From NCBI GenBank assembly GCA_016522385.1, contig JAEKFU010000126.1:1-8067 (forward strand): 8,067 bases of DNA, written 5' to 3'. The stretch comes from Pseudomonadota bacterium (GTDB lineage: Bacteria; Pseudomonadota; Alphaproteobacteria; Rhizobiales; Aestuariivirgaceae). The translations under genes and the position numbers were made by a program. Below are positions 7,023 through 8,067 of the stretch, piece after piece. Below the pieces are notes generated by a model, which searched no databases, had not been told where the DNA came from, and saw nothing but the letters and a program-made list of their open reading frames with translations. The stretch's first letter is position 1. The number at the start of each line of letters is the position of its first letter.

Positions 7023-7457
7023 TTACTCCCCAAACGGCTGAATGCCATAGTCTTCATGTGTCATGTTGACGACGCCCTTGTCGTCGGCAACCTGATTAAC
7101 GATGAGGTAATTGACCCCGTCACGCACATAAAGATCGCCTTCGACGGTCACCTGATGCGTTTGCACCTTCAAAATCTTGGGATTGGCGACCGAATTGTCA
7201 TCATCTTCGACCTTCAACACCATATAGACCTTGTCGCTCGCATCCTTGATGCTGACCGGAATACCGCCGACCGCACACCAGACTGCGCACTTGTGATGCG
7301 CGGTACCCAGCGCATACATGATCTCGGTGACATAACACCAGGTATCGATGATTTCTCCGGTAACCTTAACCCGCTCGGGTGTCGTGGCCGCATCGGCGGC
7401 GGGCACATACAAGATGCCGGCCATCGCGACGGCCATGAGTATACTTTTTGGTCGCAT
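7023..7457 (-). CDS. Secreted Cys/His-containing protein of unknown function, SCO1 operon gene 1
   Basis: A 144-residue protein, not recognised by name. The signal peptide covers about 1-23 (AADA cleavage region). Then comes GEIIDTWCYVTEIMYALG and AHHKCAVWCAVGG: C41, H54, H55, C57 and C61, a plausible soft-metal site or thiol pair. The remainder (about 64-144) alternates hydrophobic and polar residues, with VTVEGDLYVRDG and NYLIVNQV resembling OB-like beta-barrel strands. The frame is open upstream to 7532, but the extension lacks a signal peptide start, while GGAGGA lies 8 nt before the ATG at 7457, an excellent site. It is 5 bp upstream of the second cysteine protein and heads the operon ending in SCO1. 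Cysteine order and the VT and CA-x2-C positions match that second protein, so they are probably diverged paralogues. Whether it carries copper, heme-related cofactors or only disulfides is open. Confidence 0.85.
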   Translation of the reverse strand: MRPKSILMAVAMAGILYVPAADAATTPERVKVTGEIIDTWCYVTEIMYALGTAHHKCAVWCAVGGIPVSIKDASDKVYMVLKVEDDDNSVANPKILKVQTHQVTVEGDLYVRDGVNYLIVNQVADDKGVVNMTHEDYGIQPFGE

Positions 7458-7669
7458 CGCCCTGCTCCTCCCGTGAGCTTGTCGCCGGACCTCCCGGTCG
7501 AACACAGAAAGCTTATTCAGATTTACCATCAATCAACAATGATATTGCCGTGAGGACCGCCGGCATATCACGAGACACCGCGAACACAAATGACCGCTCG
7601 GTGGCAAAGGAATTGCATCCGCTAAACGTCATAGTGCTAGAATGCTAGCCTTGAAGGGAGTTGAAACCG
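7458..7669. other. Divergent control region, SCO1 operon and secreted-protein gene
   Basis: The 212 bp between the two divergent starts hold no gene I can support. On the plus side TAGAAT (7638-7643) is a five-of-six -10, but the nearest -35-like hexamer, TTGCAT (7613-7618), is 19 nt away, longer than ideal. That -10 lies in GCTAGAATGCTAGC, a 5-bp inverted repeat (GCTAG/CTAGC) that could be an operator. An imperfect inverted repeat GATATTGCC (7541-7549) with GGCATATC (7562-7569) lies further in. No convincing minus-strand promoter was found by eye. Confidence 0.5.
7654..7660 (+). promoter_or_regulatory. Ribosome-binding site that sets the last gene's start
   Basis: AAGGGAG lies 9 nt before the ATG at 7670. 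The frame is also open from a TTG at 7661 that touches this site, so the TTG cannot use it; the ATG is preferred. Confidence 0.75.
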
Positions 7670-8065
7670 ATGCCAGGCCGTCGACTGAAGACTATTCTTG
7701 CAACAATTATGCTGGTTGCGGTGGCCAGCCCGCCAGCTGCTTCATCGCGAATTGTCAGCCCGATTCCTGGCCATAACGTTGTCAACGTTAACGTTAGCAT
7801 GAACATGGAAATTCCGCTTGCCGACGCTAACGCCGATACCATGGCTGAAGCTCAGATCCAGGGTCGAAAAATGCTTTACCGCCTAGCCACCAGCGAATGC
7901 CCGATTCTCAAAGAGACGATCGCAAAGACCTGCCGCTTGACTAATCTCAACGTCTCGACCCAGATCAGGCGTAACAACAATGTGACACCGGTCAGTCTGT
8001 ATCTAAACGGTAATGCGCAGTTCGCAGTCACATTGAAATCTGCGGAGGAGACAAAACAACAATAG
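7670..8065 (+). CDS. Small secreted protein of unknown function with one cysteine pair
   Basis: A 131-residue protein, not recognised. It has a basic start (GRRLK), a hydrophobic stretch (about 8-20) and a likely signal-peptidase site near PPAASS (21-26). The mature part begins with alternating polar and hydrophobic residues (NVVNVNVSMNMEI, about 36-48), suggesting a beta-strand. A helical, amphipathic middle follows, with C77 and C88 spaced for a disulfide or a two-Cys site (SECPILKETIAKTC), and then a beta-rich, Asn-rich C-terminus. No transmembrane segment follows the signal. The stop TAG is 2 bp from the window end. It is transcribed away from the SCO1 operon across a shared control region, which raises but does not prove a functional link. 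The other possibility is a pilus- or envelope-associated protein unrelated to copper. Confidence 0.75.
   Translation: MPGRRLKTILATIMLVAVASPPAASSRIVSPIPGHNVVNVNVSMNMEIPLADANADTMAEAQIQGRKMLYRLATSECPILKETIAKTCRLTNLNVSTQIRRNNNVTPVSLYLNGNAQFAVTLKSAEETKQQ
7774..7796. repeat. Cluster of three AACGTT palindromes inside the last gene
   Basis: AACGTT occurs at 7775-7780, 7784-7789 and 7790-7795. TAACGTTG-T-CAACGTTA (7774-7790) is a palindrome with 8-bp arms, and AACGTTAACGTT (7784-7795) is a perfect 12-bp palindrome. It encodes part of the NVVNVNV strand, so repeated Asn-Val codons may be the whole cause; an intragenic operator is the alternative. Confidence 0.5.
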
Positions 8066-8067
8066 CC

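Noticed and set aside
8044..8050. GGAGGAG near the right edge, resembling a strong ribosome-binding site
   Set aside because: No start codon follows within a usable distance before the window ends; it is inside the last codons of the secreted-protein gene.

Overview
The window (8,067 bp) looks like the chromosome of an alphaproteobacterium. The basis is moderately high GC, gene starts preceded by purine-rich ribosome-binding sites, and the protein types. A Hyphomicrobiales- or Rhodobacterales-like host is my inference; no RNA gene or other taxonomic marker is present. There is no insertion sequence, CRISPR array, tRNA, rRNA or phage gene. All the main reading frames are intact, except the first gene, which is cut by the window edge.

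Left block (1-2458, minus strand): a propionyl-CoA synthetase-type acyl-CoA ligase (PrpE) is followed 71 bp downstream by an NAD-type short-chain dehydrogenase that runs off the left edge just at its catalytic tyrosine. A 301-bp divergent control region (2459-2759) separates this pair from the plus-strand genes.

Middle block (2760-5582, plus strand): a polytopic membrane protein of the PAP2 phosphatase / inositol-phosphorylceramide-synthase-like group, then a second AMP-forming acyl-CoA ligase of the DmdB/medium-chain type. The two ligases activate short carboxylic acids to CoA thioesters, so the left and middle blocks suggest short-chain acid catabolism, possibly including acrylate or methylmercaptopropionate in a marine setting (inference). 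The 303-bp convergent gap that follows (5583-5885) holds the best non-coding signal in the window. It is a sigma70-like promoter, a 7-bp hairpin and a 9-bp GC-rich hairpin with seven T's, together outlining a small RNA of about 67 nt. A second 13-bp hairpin abuts the stop codon of the converging gene.

Right block (7457 down to 5886, minus strand): a tight three-gene operon with gaps of 5 and 10 bp. It encodes two small secreted cysteine-containing proteins and a SCO1/SenC copper chaperone. The two small proteins share a signature (V/I-V/I-D-x2-C-x-V-T ... C-A-x2-C) and look like diverged relatives. With SCO1 they suggest a periplasmic copper or thiol-redox module whose target is not in the window. 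This is the most promising candidate for an undescribed system here. A divergent secreted protein of unknown function with two cysteines (7670-8065, plus) shares the 212-bp control region with this operon.
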